Part shown: positions 26,941 to 35,925 of the stretch, in pieces
Numbering within the stretch: the first letter of the stretch is position 1
How the letters are laid out: every line of letters begins with the position of its first letter
NCBI RefSeq assembly: GCF_045223415.1
Contig: NZ_JBEQZJ010000001.1
Location: 1 to 64,000 of the forward strand
Reading direction: 5' to 3'
Source: Hoskinsella mucinilytica
Lineage (GTDB): Bacteria; Bacillota_I; Bacilli_A; Erysipelotrichales; Erysipelotrichaceae
DNA length: 64,000 nucleotides
Made by a program: the position numbers and the translations under genes
Notes under the pieces: generated by a model
What the model was told of the DNA's origin: nothing
Database searches by the model: none
Seen by the model: the letters and a program-made list of their open reading frames with translations, nothing else

Positions 26941-27687
26941 ATGAGAAAACCAATTATCGTTGGAAACTGGAAAATGAACAAAACCATGAAAGAAACAAAA
27001 GAATTCATGGAAGCTGTAGATGCAGTTGCTGCAAGTGAAAATGCTACTTTTGGTATCGGTGCTCCTTATACTGCATTGACTACTGCTGTAGCAGGTGCGA
27101 AGAACCTAATCATTGCTGCTGAAAACTGCCACTTTGAAGATAGTGGAGCATTCACTGGTGAAATTTCTGTACCTATGCTACAGGAAACAGGTGTAACTCA
27201 CTGTATCATCGGTCACTCTGAACGTCGTACGATGTTTGGTGATACTGATGAAACGGTAAACAAAAAAGCAAAACGTTTGATCGAAGCAGATATTACTCCA
27301 ATCTTATGTATTGGTGAAACAGAAGCTCAATATGATGCAGGAGAAACTGAAAAAGTCATCCGTGATCAGTTGACTGGTTCTCTTGCTGATATGTGTCCAA
27401 AATGTGTTGGAAACATGGTGATTGCTTATGAACCAATCTGGGCTATCGGAACTGGTAAATCTGCTACTATGGAAGATGCACAGAAATGTTGTGCTATCGT
27501 TCGTGATCAGGTAAGAGTTATGTATGGTGATGAAGCTGCTGAAAATGTACGTGTACAATACGGCGGATCAGTTAAACCAGGAAACATCGTTGAATATATG
27601 GCTTGTCCAGATATCGATGGTGCATTGATTGGTGGAGCTAGCTTAAAAGCTGATAGCTTTATCGAAATCATTGAAAAAACAAAATAA
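26941..27687 (+). CDS. tpiA: Triosephosphate isomerase
   Basis: 248 residues. Interconverts dihydroxyacetone phosphate and glyceraldehyde 3-phosphate. Landmarks: 'GNWKMNKT' (substrate Asn/Lys), catalytic His in 'IIGHSERR', catalytic Glu in 'AYEPIWAIGTGK' with the closing lid loop, and 'YGGSV' for phosphate. Length is standard. AGAGGAAAT precedes the start. It is co-transcribed with pgk and ended by a terminator. Confidence 0.98.
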   Translation: MRKPIIVGNWKMNKTMKETKEFMEAVDAVAASENATFGIGAPYTALTTAVAGAKNLIIAAENCHFEDSGAFTGEISVPMLQETGVTHCIIGHSERRTMFGDTDETVNKKAKRLIEADITPILCIGETEAQYDAGETEKVIRDQLTGSLADMCPKCVGNMVIAYEPIWAIGTGKSATMEDAQKCCAIVRDQVRVMYGDEAAENVRVQYGGSVKPGNIVEYMACPDIDGALIGGASLKADSFIEIIEKTK

Positions 27688-27693
27688 TTTAAT

Positions 27694-27726
27694 AAAAGAC
27701 CTATGATGAATATCACAGGTCTTTTT
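27694..27726 (+). terminator. Terminator after tpiA
   Basis: AAAAGACCTATGA pairs with TCACAGGTCTTTT (one mismatch) and is followed by T-rich sequence. The A-rich left arm means it could also act for the convergent gene. Confidence 0.85.
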
Positions 27727-27733
27727 ATATATC

Positions 27734-28825
27734 TTAACTTTTTAATATTTTTCTAGGTATCCAACCCATGGTACCTTTCTTTTTCACAAGGACTTGATCT
27801 CCACAAGTAGCTACTATTTTTACATAATCACCTTTTCTCACTGGCATACGATAAGTTGTAAAATTGTCAACATGCATCTCTTTTCCACATTGATAAAGAA
27901 AATCCTTAGGGATCCAAAAATCTTTTCCACTGGATAAATGACGACATAGATATGTTACCTCATCTTTTTTTAATACCGTGACTTCACTATCATGCCATGT
28001 AATAAAGAAAGGATCTTTATTCTCAGGAAGAAAGGTATCTGTGATTTGTGCTTTTTCCAAGTCATCACTATGAGCATAGGAGAATTGATGGTGATCGATC
28101 AATAAAGCATTTAATTGACCGGCATCTTTTACTTCATTACCTCCATCTATGGTGATGATATGGCGATATTCATCAATTCTTGGGTTAAAACAACAAATAC
28201 CTTCACAATATTCACTCACTGGAAGATGCCCCACAACAACGTATTTATGAAAGCTTCGTTCCTCTTCGAAAAAACGATTATGGGTCATGATATCTCTCAT
28301 ATCTTCTCCATATTGATGTTCATTTAAAATAGCAGCATGTCCAAAGATAAAATCTTGGGTTTCTATAACATGAGGGAGTGCGTCCACAAATTCCAATTCT
28401 TTTCGAAAATGTTGCTTGAGCGCTTTACAATAATCATGCATGTCGATATCTTTATGAAAGGTAATACCAAGCGTAGCTGCCATTTCATGTAGAATACTAT
28501 TTTTTCGATTCATCAAGACTTCTTTTAGAAATTCTAAGCGATATTCATATAATACGTTCTTACAAACAAAATCACAATTTCCCATCATTGGATGAACATG
28601 AGGATGTTGAGAAAGCTTCATGATTTCATAAAGTGTTTCCATGTTATAAGAACCTTTTTCTAATAAATCTCCAACCAAAAACAATTCATCTTTATCCATA
28701 TCATAAGCAATCTTATGAAGTAGCTTTTGAAATACAGGTAAATTAGCGTGTATATCACTGATTGCGATGATTCTACGCTCTGGGTCTACCTTTATTTTTT
28801 GTGATATGATAGATCGATCGATCAT
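27734..28825 (-). CDS. Calcineurin-like metallophosphoesterase with C-terminal SH3-like region
   Basis: 363 residues. The metal-site motifs of the calcineurin-like superfamily are present in order: 'SDIHANL' (DxH), 'VGDLLEKG' (GDxxxxG), 'MMGNCDF' (GNxD), 'FGHAA' and 'VVGHLP'. It should hydrolyse a phosphoester with two bound metals, but the substrate (protein, nucleotide or nucleic acid) is not evident. The last 100 residues contain beta-rich segments, including 'RKGDYVKIVATCGDQVLV', which suggests an SH3-like module. A GGAGGTG site and a TATAAT at 28849-28854 precede it. It runs divergently from the DUF2089 gene. Confidence 0.85.
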   Translation of the reverse strand: MIDRSIISQKIKVDPERRIIAISDIHANLPVFQKLLHKIAYDMDKDELFLVGDLLEKGSYNMETLYEIMKLSQHPHVHPMMGNCDFVCKNVLYEYRLEFLKEVLMNRKNSILHEMAATLGITFHKDIDMHDYCKALKQHFRKELEFVDALPHVIETQDFIFGHAAILNEHQYGEDMRDIMTHNRFFEEERSFHKYVVVGHLPVSEYCEGICCFNPRIDEYRHIITIDGGNEVKDAGQLNALLIDHHQFSYAHSDDLEKAQITDTFLPENKDPFFITWHDSEVTVLKKDEVTYLCRHLSSGKDFWIPKDFLYQCGKEMHVDNFTTYRMPVRKGDYVKIVATCGDQVLVKKKGTMGWIPRKILKS

Positions 28826-28941
28826 AGATACACCTCCTATCGTTCCTTATTATAAAAGATTTTGATATCAGATACCAGTAAAATATCTTTTTCTAAATAT
28901 ATTGAAAGGAATATTTGATTTTGTTAAACAAATAATCACTA

Positions 28942-28970
28942 TTGACTTTAATAATATTAAATGTTATATT
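28942..28970 (+). promoter_or_regulatory. Predicted promoter of the DUF2089 operon with internal AT palindrome
   Basis: TTGACT at 28942-28947 and TATATT at 28965-28970, spacer 17. The spacer holds the inverted repeat TTAATAATATTAA, a possible operator for the product itself. Confidence 0.65.
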
Positions 28971-28995
28971 AATAATGTGAAAGGATGAGTGAGTT

Positions 28996-29289
28996 ATGGA
29001 TAAATTACCGGAATGGATGATTCAACTGGATGAAGAGGATGTTACTTTTATCAAACGTTTCTTATTGGCAAGTGGGTCATTAAAAGAAATTGCAAAGGAA
29101 TATCATGTATCCTATCCAACAGTGCGATTACGTTTGGATCGTTTGATACAGAAAATAGAAATGAATGAGCAAGTGATGGAGGAGCCATATATCGCTTTCA
29201 TTAAGAAGTTGGCCTTAAATGATAAAATAGACTTTGATACAGCAAAACAACTCATCCATGAATATCGAAAGGAAAAGGAGGGGAATTGA
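28996..29289 (+). CDS. DUF2089-family helix-turn-helix protein
   Basis: 97 residues. 'LPEWMIQLDEEDVTFIKRFLLASGSLKE', read in blocks, and 'YHVSYPTVRLRLDRLI' match the DUF2089 family of small helix-turn-helix regulators, in which the second block is the recognition region. The C-terminal half is helical and charged. It is followed after one base by a small membrane protein, a pairing common for this family, so it probably regulates its own operon or relays a membrane signal. AAAGGATGAG precedes the ATG. Confidence 0.82.
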   Translation: MDKLPEWMIQLDEEDVTFIKRFLLASGSLKEIAKEYHVSYPTVRLRLDRLIQKIEMNEQVMEEPYIAFIKKLALNDKIDFDTAKQLIHEYRKEKEGN

Positions 29290-29290
29290 T

Positions 29291-29674
29291 ATGGCAATAG
29301 GAATCAATGTTCTTATTCAAGTAAGTTTTTTGGTAGGGCTGGTATTACTTCAAAGATATCTAGTGAAACAAGAGTCAAAATGGCTTGGTTGGATCATGCC
29401 AATGATCTTTTTCTTACTATCTTGCTTGGTAGTATTGGGAAGTTTAACTTATTCTAATCATTCAACTACAGCAATGTTGGATGAAGCTGGTAATATCATA
29501 GAAGAAAGCGTTGTAGTAACCAAGCAACCATGGATCGATCAACTACTTCCTATGATCAGTTTGTTTCTTATGTATAATGTTCCTACAATTGTATTTTCAG
29601 CAATGTGCATTGTGGAACATAGAAAAGATAAGGGAAAACAGCAATTAAATAAAATGAGCATACAAGATTTGTGA
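29291..29674 (+). CDS. Small membrane protein, partner of the DUF2089 regulator
   Basis: 127 residues from ATG 29291, which has a strong AAAGGAGGGG site inside the previous gene. Three transmembrane helices: about 5-23, 32-52 and 82-105. Between the second and third helices is an exposed acidic loop ('DEAGNIIEESVVV'), and a basic cytoplasmic tail follows the third. No family recognised. Start and spacing indicate coupled translation with the regulator, so a sensor or effector role for that regulator is a reasonable inference. Confidence 0.72.
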   Translation: MAIGINVLIQVSFLVGLVLLQRYLVKQESKWLGWIMPMIFFLLSCLVVLGSLTYSNHSTTAMLDEAGNIIEESVVVTKQPWIDQLLPMISLFLMYNVPTIVFSAMCIVEHRKDKGKQQLNKMSIQDL

Positions 29675-29704
29675 AAAAAAGGAAGAATGATTTCTTCCTT
29701 TTTA
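29674..29704. terminator. Bidirectional terminator between convergent genes
   Basis: AAAAAGGAAGAA and TTCTTCCTTTTT form a perfect 12-base stem with a four-base loop. A and T runs on both sides let it serve both the membrane-protein gene and the convergent epimerase-like gene. Confidence 0.88.
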
Positions 29705-30565
29705 CATATATTGAGCAATTGTATGATCTAATAAATCATACATCCATTTTTCAAGTGGTTTGTTTTTGAAAGTTAAACGATTTACTTTTCCTAAATACAA
29801 GGTTTGACTTTTCATGCCATTCAAAGGGGCTGCATCATCGCATTCATAAATACAAGCTTTTTTATTTGTCTTTTCTTCAATATATTGAATGATTTGACGT
29901 ATTGTCATATTGCCTTTTGAAGAGATATGATAAACTCCCTCTTGTTTTGCGGAAGCTAGAAATGCTAAAAAGCGTCCGGCCTCTTGATTAGGGAAAAAGC
30001 TTAATTTGGCATCCATGTTATCAATATACATCGGTTGTTCATGTACGATATGATCTACATAGTAATCTAAAAGATTGCTTTCTTTAGCTTCGCCTAATAG
30101 GATAGGAAATCTTATTGTGAGAGATTTCTGTGCATCATAGATTTGTGATAACACTGCCTCTGCTTGACGTTTACCTTCCGCATAAGAAAAGTCACTTGCT
30201 TCTCCCATTTTAATACGATAACGATAAGGTAGGAAGAAATCTTCTCTGATCTCACCTACATCTTCATAGACAGCAATTGAAGAGACTAGGATATAAGTCT
30301 TACAATGAATGCTGTTTAACGCAATCTTAATATCATTGGAACAATAAGCTAAAAAATCATATACAACATCAAATTTTTTGTCGAAAAACGCATCCTTCAT
30401 AGAATTGACATCATAACGATCGATTTTGATTCTTGTAACCTGATCTTCAAAGGGATCATCATGCATACCTCTAGTTGCAATCGTAACCTTTTGCTTTTTC
30501 TTAAGTAGCTGATTGATCAGATGAATCCCTACATCATTTGTACCACCTAAAATTAAAATTTTCAT
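29702..30565 (-). CDS. NAD(P)-dependent epimerase/reductase-like protein
   Basis: 287 residues, atypical extended SDR fold. 'KILILGGTNDVGIHLINQL' has the GxxxxxG nucleotide loop. 'VYDFLAYCSND' and 'SSIAVYEDVG' are further conserved regions, and the active-site neighbourhood is 'FSYAEGKRQAE' (Tyr with Lys four residues on). Such proteins include sugar epimerases, isoflavone-reductase-like enzymes and RNA-binding CSP41-type proteins, so the substrate is unknown. Single gene with its own ribosome-binding site, convergent with the DUF2089 operon. Confidence 0.8.
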   Translation of the reverse strand: MKILILGGTNDVGIHLINQLLKKKQKVTIATRGMHDDPFEDQVTRIKIDRYDVNSMKDAFFDKKFDVVYDFLAYCSNDIKIALNSIHCKTYILVSSIAVYEDVGEIREDFFLPYRYRIKMGEASDFSYAEGKRQAEAVLSQIYDAQKSLTIRFPILLGEAKESNLLDYYVDHIVHEQPMYIDNMDAKLSFFPNQEAGRFLAFLASAKQEGVYHISSKGNMTIRQIIQYIEEKTNKKACIYECDDAAPLNGMKSQTLYLGKVNRLTFKNKPLEKWMYDLLDHTIAQYM

Positions 30566-30689
30566 AAGAACCTCCCACTGTTGTTTCTGTTATTTTTATT
30601 ATAGCATGAAATAACGGTAGGAGGGAGATTATCTGTGATTTTCCTAGGAGGTAGGAAGTAAAATGAAACCAAAATTCAAATAGAACAGG

Positions 30690-30695
30690 TATAAT
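30690..30695 (+). promoter_or_regulatory. TATAAT -10 element of the YitT gene
   Basis: A perfect TATAAT overlaps the in-frame ATG at 30694. That codon therefore cannot be the start, and the downstream ATG 30721 is supported. No convincing -35 was seen. Confidence 0.5.
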
Positions 30696-30720
30696 GAAGG
30701 TGAATGAGGAGAGTGTCTGT

Positions 30721-31608
30721 ATGAGGAAAACGAAAAAAGAAACAAAACTTCAAACCATCATAACAAATTATGGAATGATGTTGACAGGGGCTTTGATCTT
30801 TGCGATAGCCTGTAACTGTTTTATTGTACCAAGTAGTTTAAACAATAGTGGTATCATCGGGTTTTCACAAATTGTGCGAGAGGTGTTAGATCGTTTTACC
30901 TTTATCCATCTGCCAATCTCAACCATTGGTATTTTAAATTTTACGTTCAATATACCTTTGTTGTTGATGGCATGGTTCAAAATATCAAAAAAGTTTTGTA
31001 TCAATACATTGTTATGTGTTGGTGCTCAGACAGTGTTTTTGACTTTGGTTCCTATTATGGATGAGCCGATTTTAGATATCGTTTTAGCAAATGCTGTTAT
31101 AGGTGGTATCATTGCCGGAGTGGGAAGTGGATTCATGTTACGTGGAGGAAGCTGTAGCGGTGGTATTGATATACTGGGAATGTATTTAAGTATGAAAATG
31201 CCTGATTTTAGTATTGGTAAGCTATGTGTCGTATTCAATGCATGTATCTATGCGGCATGTGCGGGTCTATATGATTTGGAGATTGCGATTTATTCTATCA
31301 TATACAGCTATTTTATGAGTCAAATGGTAGATAAGATCCATTATCAGAACATCAAAATGAGCGCAACGATCTTCACAAAAGTTGATCATGTGGATAAAGT
31401 GATCACTTATAATCTAAGACGAGGTGTTACCTACTGGCGAGGAAATGGTAGCTATACAGATGAAGATACTTATGTCATAATGACAGTGGTGTCAAAACAA
31501 GAAGTAAATAAGTTAAAGAAAATCGTACATGAATGCGATCCTAAGGCATTTGTCATCTTTAATGAGGGAATGAATGTAGATGGTAATTTCGAAAAGCGAT
31601 TGGCTTAG
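30721..31608 (+). CDS. YitT/DUF2179-family membrane protein
   Basis: 295 residues from ATG 30721 (GAGGAG nine bases upstream). Five to six N-terminal transmembrane helices (YitT domain) include 'IPSSLNNSGIIG'-type glycine-rich loops, here 'VPSSLNNSGIIGFSQI', and 'LRGGSCSGGIDILGMYL'. A soluble DUF2179 domain at about 215-290 contains 'GVTYWRGNGSYT'. The family is widespread in Bacillota; its transport role is not established. A terminator shared with the convergent gene follows. Confidence 0.9.
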   Translation: MRKTKKETKLQTIITNYGMMLTGALIFAIACNCFIVPSSLNNSGIIGFSQIVREVLDRFTFIHLPISTIGILNFTFNIPLLLMAWFKISKKFCINTLLCVGAQTVFLTLVPIMDEPILDIVLANAVIGGIIAGVGSGFMLRGGSCSGGIDILGMYLSMKMPDFSIGKLCVVFNACIYAACAGLYDLEIAIYSIIYSYFMSQMVDKIHYQNIKMSATIFTKVDHVDKVITYNLRRGVTYWRGNGSYTDEDTYVIMTVVSKQEVNKLKKIVHECDPKAFVIFNEGMNVDGNFEKRLA

Positions 31609-31618
31609 ATAAGCATAA

Positions 31619-31648
31619 GAAAAGCATGGACGAGTGTTCATGCTTTTT
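31619..31648. terminator. Bidirectional terminator, YitT gene / PAS-GGDEF-EAL gene
   Basis: AAAAGCATG and CATGCTTTT form a perfect nine-base stem around a ten-base loop. The minus-strand stop codon of the neighbouring gene lies inside the hairpin. Confidence 0.85.
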
Positions 31649-33329
31649 GTACGTTTGTTATGTCCATAAATGCTTCTTCGAATTTCTTTTTCGGAACCGG
31701 TTTGGAAACAAAGAAGCCTTGGATACAGTCAGCTCCAACATGTAATACGATATCCATTTCCGAGCGATGCTCTACACCTTCCACGGTAACTTTGATGCCG
31801 ATGCTATGACATAGGCTGATAACAGCACTGATGAAATCCAGATTAAACTTGTTGGCATTGATAGCGGAAATGAAGAGGCGATCGATTTTAACGATATCTG
31901 CCGGTGTTTGGGCTAACATTCCCAAGGAAGAGTAGCCGGTACCGAAATCATCCATAGCGATTTTGATATTCATAGCACGTAATTGATCAAAGGTATCCTT
32001 TAACGCAACCATATCTGTGACGAAATAGCTTTCCGTCAGTTCTAATACGATATGTTTTGGATCAAGTTGATGCTTTTCCAATACGCTTTTTACATGATCA
32101 ATAAAATGATGATCTAGCATTTGAAGATAAGAGATATTGATATTCATGACAAAATCAGGAATATAAGTGATCCATTCTTTACAAGTCGCAACTGCAGTTT
32201 CTAAGATCCAACGACCTGCCAATGTCATTAACCCACTGCTTTCCATCAAAGGAATGAATTCCGCAGGAGATACATTACCAAAATAATCACATTTCCATCT
32301 TAATAAAGCTTCCGCACCCTTGACCTTCATGGTGGAGGTATTCAATAATGGTTGATAATACATTTCAAAATCTTGCATATCATTTAAAATCGCATTTTGT
32401 AGATGCTCACTCAGTTTCATGGAACGAAGCTTTGATTCGATCAAATCCAAGGAGAAAAAGGTAAAGGTATTTTTACCCTTATGTTTACTGGCTTCCAGAG
32501 CCCCTGCAGCATATTTGATCAGATCTAGATAATTATCACCATCTTCATTGATCATGGCAATTCCAGCTGATGCAGTACAATAATATGGTGTACCATCAGC
32601 GGAATGTCTGGTGTTACAATACGCATGTAGTTTTTGATATAACTCATATACCATTTCTTTTGTGGCGCCTTTATAAACAATGGCAAATTCATCTCCATCA
32701 AAACGATACATCATCGCACTATCCGGTAAAAGCCGTATCACGGTTTGCGCAAACTGGCGCAACACAACATTGCCGAAAATATGATCATTCAAAGCATTGA
32801 TACGTGAAAAATCATCTAATCCCAAAAGCATGATACCACCACTGGCATTTTTATCTTCTAGATATTGACTTACATATTTGGTGCATTCACTTTGTGTAAA
32901 TAAACCGGTGATACTATCGATCTTACCTTTACTACCAAGATTGGTCACTATTCCGGCAAAGACGATAGGAACGCCTTGTTCATCACGTTTTAAAAGGCCA
33001 CGACAACTCACCCATACATATTCATTTTGACGATTTCTGATCTGATATTCAACATTATGTTCATCAGTTTTTCCATCCATCATTTCATTAATAGAATCAA
33101 AATAGCGCTGTTTGTCTTTTTCAAGAATCAATGTTCCCCATAAAGGAACCAAGCCATCTACAAAACGTCCGGGCAAGTCAAAATCACGCAACATATTTTC
33201 TGATATCAAAGAGATATCTTTTTGCATATCTACGATATAAATATAATCATCTGTGCTGTTCACCATAGCATCATAAAAAAGATAAGGATCAATTTTAAAG
33301 TCTTCAAATAAATCTATTTGTTTATCCAT
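31638..33329 (-). CDS. PAS-GGDEF-EAL protein, probable c-di-GMP phosphodiesterase
   Basis: 563 residues, cytosolic. A PAS domain (about 20-125) precedes a GGDEF domain (about 140-295) with RFDGDEF, a variant that may be active or regulatory. The EAL domain (about 310-555) has every residue expected for hydrolysis: 'AEALLRW', Asn in 'VMNINIS', Glu in 'LELTESY', the Asp pair in 'MDDFGTGYSSL', Lys in 'VKIDRL', 'VEGVE' and 'IQGFF'. It should cleave cyclic di-GMP to pGpG under PAS control. It stands alone, with GGAGG before the ATG. The PAS ligand is unknown. It is a likely antagonist of the cyclase at 4526. Confidence 0.88.
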   Translation of the reverse strand: MDKQIDLFEDFKIDPYLFYDAMVNSTDDYIYIVDMQKDISLISENMLRDFDLPGRFVDGLVPLWGTLILEKDKQRYFDSINEMMDGKTDEHNVEYQIRNRQNEYVWVSCRGLLKRDEQGVPIVFAGIVTNLGSKGKIDSITGLFTQSECTKYVSQYLEDKNASGGIMLLGLDDFSRINALNDHIFGNVVLRQFAQTVIRLLPDSAMMYRFDGDEFAIVYKGATKEMVYELYQKLHAYCNTRHSADGTPYYCTASAGIAMINEDGDNYLDLIKYAAGALEASKHKGKNTFTFFSLDLIESKLRSMKLSEHLQNAILNDMQDFEMYYQPLLNTSTMKVKGAEALLRWKCDYFGNVSPAEFIPLMESSGLMTLAGRWILETAVATCKEWITYIPDFVMNINISYLQMLDHHFIDHVKSVLEKHQLDPKHIVLELTESYFVTDMVALKDTFDQLRAMNIKIAMDDFGTGYSSLGMLAQTPADIVKIDRLFISAINANKFNLDFISAVISLCHSIGIKVTVEGVEHRSEMDIVLHVGADCIQGFFVSKPVPKKKFEEAFMDITNVQKA

Positions 33330-33492
33330 GATGGCGCCTCCGTTTATACTCTTAATATAACATTTTTTTACCTATTTGAATAGCGTTATTTGCGTAACCA
33401 ATAATATAAAACATAGCATGGTGATGTATAGAAACAGGAAGAACGTGTTCGATTGACATTCTTAAGAATTTATGACGATTATGATTGCTTTA

Positions 33493-33521
33493 TTGTCGAT
33501 GCTTTTAAATTGCGATACAAT
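33493..33521 (+). promoter_or_regulatory. Predicted promoter of the VanZ gene
   Basis: TTGTCG at 33493-33498 and TACAAT at 33516-33521, spacer 17. It lies downstream of an earlier in-frame start at 33472, which supports a later start for the gene. Confidence 0.55.
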
Positions 33522-33546
33522 ATTTTTTAAGATAGGCGGTGATCTT

Positions 33547-34104
33547 TTGAAGAAAAAGAAAAATATGAAAGTCCGTTTCTTATGCGCCCTCATATTCCTA
33601 GCGATGAGTGGAGGCGTTATGTATAGCATTTATCAGCTTTCTGCGGAAAATGGCTATCAATCCAATGAACGTAGTGAGATTGTGACAGAAAAAATAAAAG
33701 AAGAAGTACAATCAACGTTGGAAACGTCACCTAAGGGTATGGTATTGAGCGAAAAGATAAAATACTTTGTTATCATGCATTCTCCCTATGGTAGTGATTG
33801 GAATGCGAATATACGAAAGCTCGCACATTTCTCCATTTATTTTGGCTTAGCATGTATGATTTATATCACGTTAGCGATCCTTGGCGTAAACAAAACGATG
33901 CGTTTTATATTAACCATTGGGATTTGTTTCTGTTTTGCATTTGGAGATGAATATCATCAAAGCTTTACCGGAAGAACCAGTTCCATGAGTGATGTTTATT
34001 TAGATACCTTTGGATCCCTATGTGCAACGCTTGGATTGACTCTCATATCTTTTATTCTCAGTGGAATACAAGGACTTGTCAATCTTGCGTACAAAGAACA
34101 TTAA
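33547..34104 (+). CDS. VanZ-family membrane protein
   Basis: 185 residues from TTG 33547, chosen because AGGCGGTG lies seven bases upstream and a promoter ends at 33521; ATG 33565 is an alternative. Four transmembrane helices include a first one at about 10-30, then an exposed linker. The VanZ core follows: 'NIRKLAHFSIYFGLAC', 'FGDEYHQSFTGRTSSM' and 'DVYLDTFGS'. VanZ proteins are linked to low-level teicoplanin tolerance in some species, but most chromosomal copies have no known role. It is a single gene, with a terminator after it. Confidence 0.85.
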   Translation: MKKKKNMKVRFLCALIFLAMSGGVMYSIYQLSAENGYQSNERSEIVTEKIKEEVQSTLETSPKGMVLSEKIKYFVIMHSPYGSDWNANIRKLAHFSIYFGLACMIYITLAILGVNKTMRFILTIGICFCFAFGDEYHQSFTGRTSSMSDVYLDTFGSLCATLGLTLISFILSGIQGLVNLAYKEH

Positions 34105-34118
34105 TTCTTACAACATTG

Positions 34119-34146
34119 AAAGATGGGAAAAATCCATCTTTTTTTG
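34119..34146 (+). terminator. Terminator after the VanZ gene
   Basis: AAAGATGG pairs with CCATCTTT around a seven-base loop, followed by a T run. Confidence 0.85.
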
Positions 34147-34182
34147 ATTTATATTCATGTATAATGAAGATAGGTGATGAAT

Positions 34183-34848
34183 ATGTATAAAATTATGATC
34201 GTTGAAGATGATCTGGCAATACAAAAAGAATTGAGCTTATTATTGAAGAATCAAGGATATGATGTCTGTGTGTGGGATCTGAAAGAAGATATCTTAGTTT
34301 TTTTAAAGAGAGAAGAAGTACAAGTAATCTTGTTAGACATCAATCTTCCAAAAGAAGATGGATTTACCTTATGTACTAGAATACGTACACAAAGTGAAGT
34401 ACCTATCATCTTTGTGACCAGCAGAAATAGTGATATGGATGAGCTATGTTCGATGACGATGGGAGGAGATGATTTTATCACGAAACCTTATCATCCTTCT
34501 GTTTTGATTGCGCATTTACAAGCAGTTATCAAACGATGCTATCAACAGAAAGAAGAACTGGTGTTTCAATATAAAGGAGTTACCTTGGATCTTGCCTTAT
34601 CTAGAATCATCTTTCATGATAAGTATGAAGAATTAACAAAAAATGAAGTAAGGATCCTTCATTATTTGTTTCAACACAAAGGTGAAATTGTACCACGAGA
34701 TGATTTGATTGATTATTTATGGGATAACAAATTATTTATTGATGATAATGCATTGAGTGTAAATATGACCAGAATCAGAAATAAACTACATCAGATCGGT
34801 GTGGATGATTTTATCGTGACCAAGCATAGGCAGGGCTATTTCATATGA
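34183..34848 (+). CDS. bceR: OmpR-family response regulator (BceR-like)
   Basis: 221 residues from ATG 34183 (AGGTGA six bases upstream; GTG 34174 and ATG 34177 are also in frame). The receiver domain has 'IVEDD', the phospho-acceptor Asp in 'VILLDINLPKEDGF' and 'KPYHPSVL'. The winged-helix DNA-binding domain (about 125-220) ends 'VTKHRQGYFI'. A TATAAT lies at 34160-34165. The following kinase and ABC transporter make this a BceRS-BceAB type peptide-antibiotic sensing and detoxification module; the regulator would activate the transporter genes. Confidence 0.9.
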   Translation: MYKIMIVEDDLAIQKELSLLLKNQGYDVCVWDLKEDILVFLKREEVQVILLDINLPKEDGFTLCTRIRTQSEVPIIFVTSRNSDMDELCSMTMGGDDFITKPYHPSVLIAHLQAVIKRCYQQKEELVFQYKGVTLDLALSRIIFHDKYEELTKNEVRILHYLFQHKGEIVPRDDLIDYLWDNKLFIDDNALSVNMTRIRNKLHQIGVDDFIVTKHRQGYFI

Positions 34849-35864
34849 AATTTCGTGATTATATAGAAGATCATGCCGGATTTTTGATCCTATCCTTTCT
34901 GTTTTTGTTGATGGAAAGTGTCTTATTGCTATTTCTAGGTATCACACCTGGATTGACCATGATTTTTATGGGGATATGGTTTTGTTTATTTTTCATTTAT
35001 TTTTTTGTGACTTTTCATAAAAAAAAGAAAAGAATGAACACGCTATATCAGCTAGTAGATCATCTAGATCAAAAATATCTATTGCATGAGGTAATGCCAT
35101 CAGGTGGGAATTGGGAAGAGCAATGTTATCGAGATCTATTATATGTTGGAAACAAAAGTATGTTGGAACATGTGGCAGATATCGAACGCAATCGATTGGA
35201 TTATGAAGAATATATTGAACAATGGGTACATGAAATTAAAACACCGATTGCGGCAATGAAGTTATGGGCAGAAAATCAAGAGGGAAAAAAGAAACGGGAA
35301 GTTTATACACAATTAGAACGAATCGAGCATTATGTGGAACAAGCATTGTTTTACGCCAGAAGTGAAAATGTAGAACGTGATTTTTTTGTTCAAGAATATG
35401 ATTTATATGAAACCATGCAAGAGGCATTACTACAATGTAAGTATCTATGTACCAGCAATCGTATACACGTGGTTTTAAAAGAGGTGCATGGCATGGTTCG
35501 TTGCGATGAAAAGTGGATCATATTTATATTGAATCAGCTCATTGAGAATGCTGTAAAATATCGCAAACCGGATGAAGAAAGTTGCTTACAGCTTTATCTT
35601 GAGCATACAGAAGAGGGGGTATTTCTTCATGTTGCTGATAATGGACAAGGGATTCCTGCACAAGACATTACTCGCATTTTCGATAAAGGTTTTACAGGAG
35701 AAAACGGAAGAAAAGCAAATACTCATGCGACAGGAATCGGTCTATATTTATGTAAACGTCTTTGTGATGCTTTAGGAATTACGTTATCGGTTGTTTCTGA
35801 GGAAGGAAATGGATGTGATATGATCTTGTTTTTTCCTTCTTACAATTCTGTAAGGGTATTGTAA
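34845..35864 (+). CDS. bceS: BceS-like intramembrane-sensing histidine kinase
   Basis: 339 residues. Two N-terminal membrane helices with almost no extracellular loop define the intramembrane-sensing class, which depends on its ABC transporter to detect peptide antibiotics. 'EQWVHEIKTPIAAMKLW' is the H-box (phospho-His in VHEIKTP). 'LNQLIENAVKYR', 'VADNGQGIP' and 'ATGIGLYLCK' are the N, G1 and G2 boxes. It overlaps the regulator by four bases. The transporter genes begin 61 bases downstream. Confidence 0.92.
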   Translation: MKFRDYIEDHAGFLILSFLFLLMESVLLLFLGITPGLTMIFMGIWFCLFFIYFFVTFHKKKKRMNTLYQLVDHLDQKYLLHEVMPSGGNWEEQCYRDLLYVGNKSMLEHVADIERNRLDYEEYIEQWVHEIKTPIAAMKLWAENQEGKKKREVYTQLERIEHYVEQALFYARSENVERDFFVQEYDLYETMQEALLQCKYLCTSNRIHVVLKEVHGMVRCDEKWIIFILNQLIENAVKYRKPDEESCLQLYLEHTEEGVFLHVADNGQGIPAQDITRIFDKGFTGENGRKANTHATGIGLYLCKRLCDALGITLSVVSEEGNGCDMILFFPSYNSVRVL

Positions 35865-35925
35865 ACAAAAGTGATAAGAGAAATAACATCGATTTGATAT
35901 ACTTGGGGCATAGGAGGAATGACAT

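Noticed and set aside
28801..28825. GATC-rich repeat at the start of the metallophosphoesterase gene
   Set aside because: It encodes the first residues of the protein and is short; no sign of a regulatory repeat array.
29234..29290. Upstream start for the small membrane protein
   Set aside because: It would overlap the DUF2089 gene by 56 bases without a ribosome-binding site, whereas ATG 29291 has a strong one.
33472..33546. Longer start for the VanZ gene
   Set aside because: A good promoter (33493-33521) lies inside this stretch, so it cannot be translated from that promoter; TTG 33547 has the ribosome-binding site.
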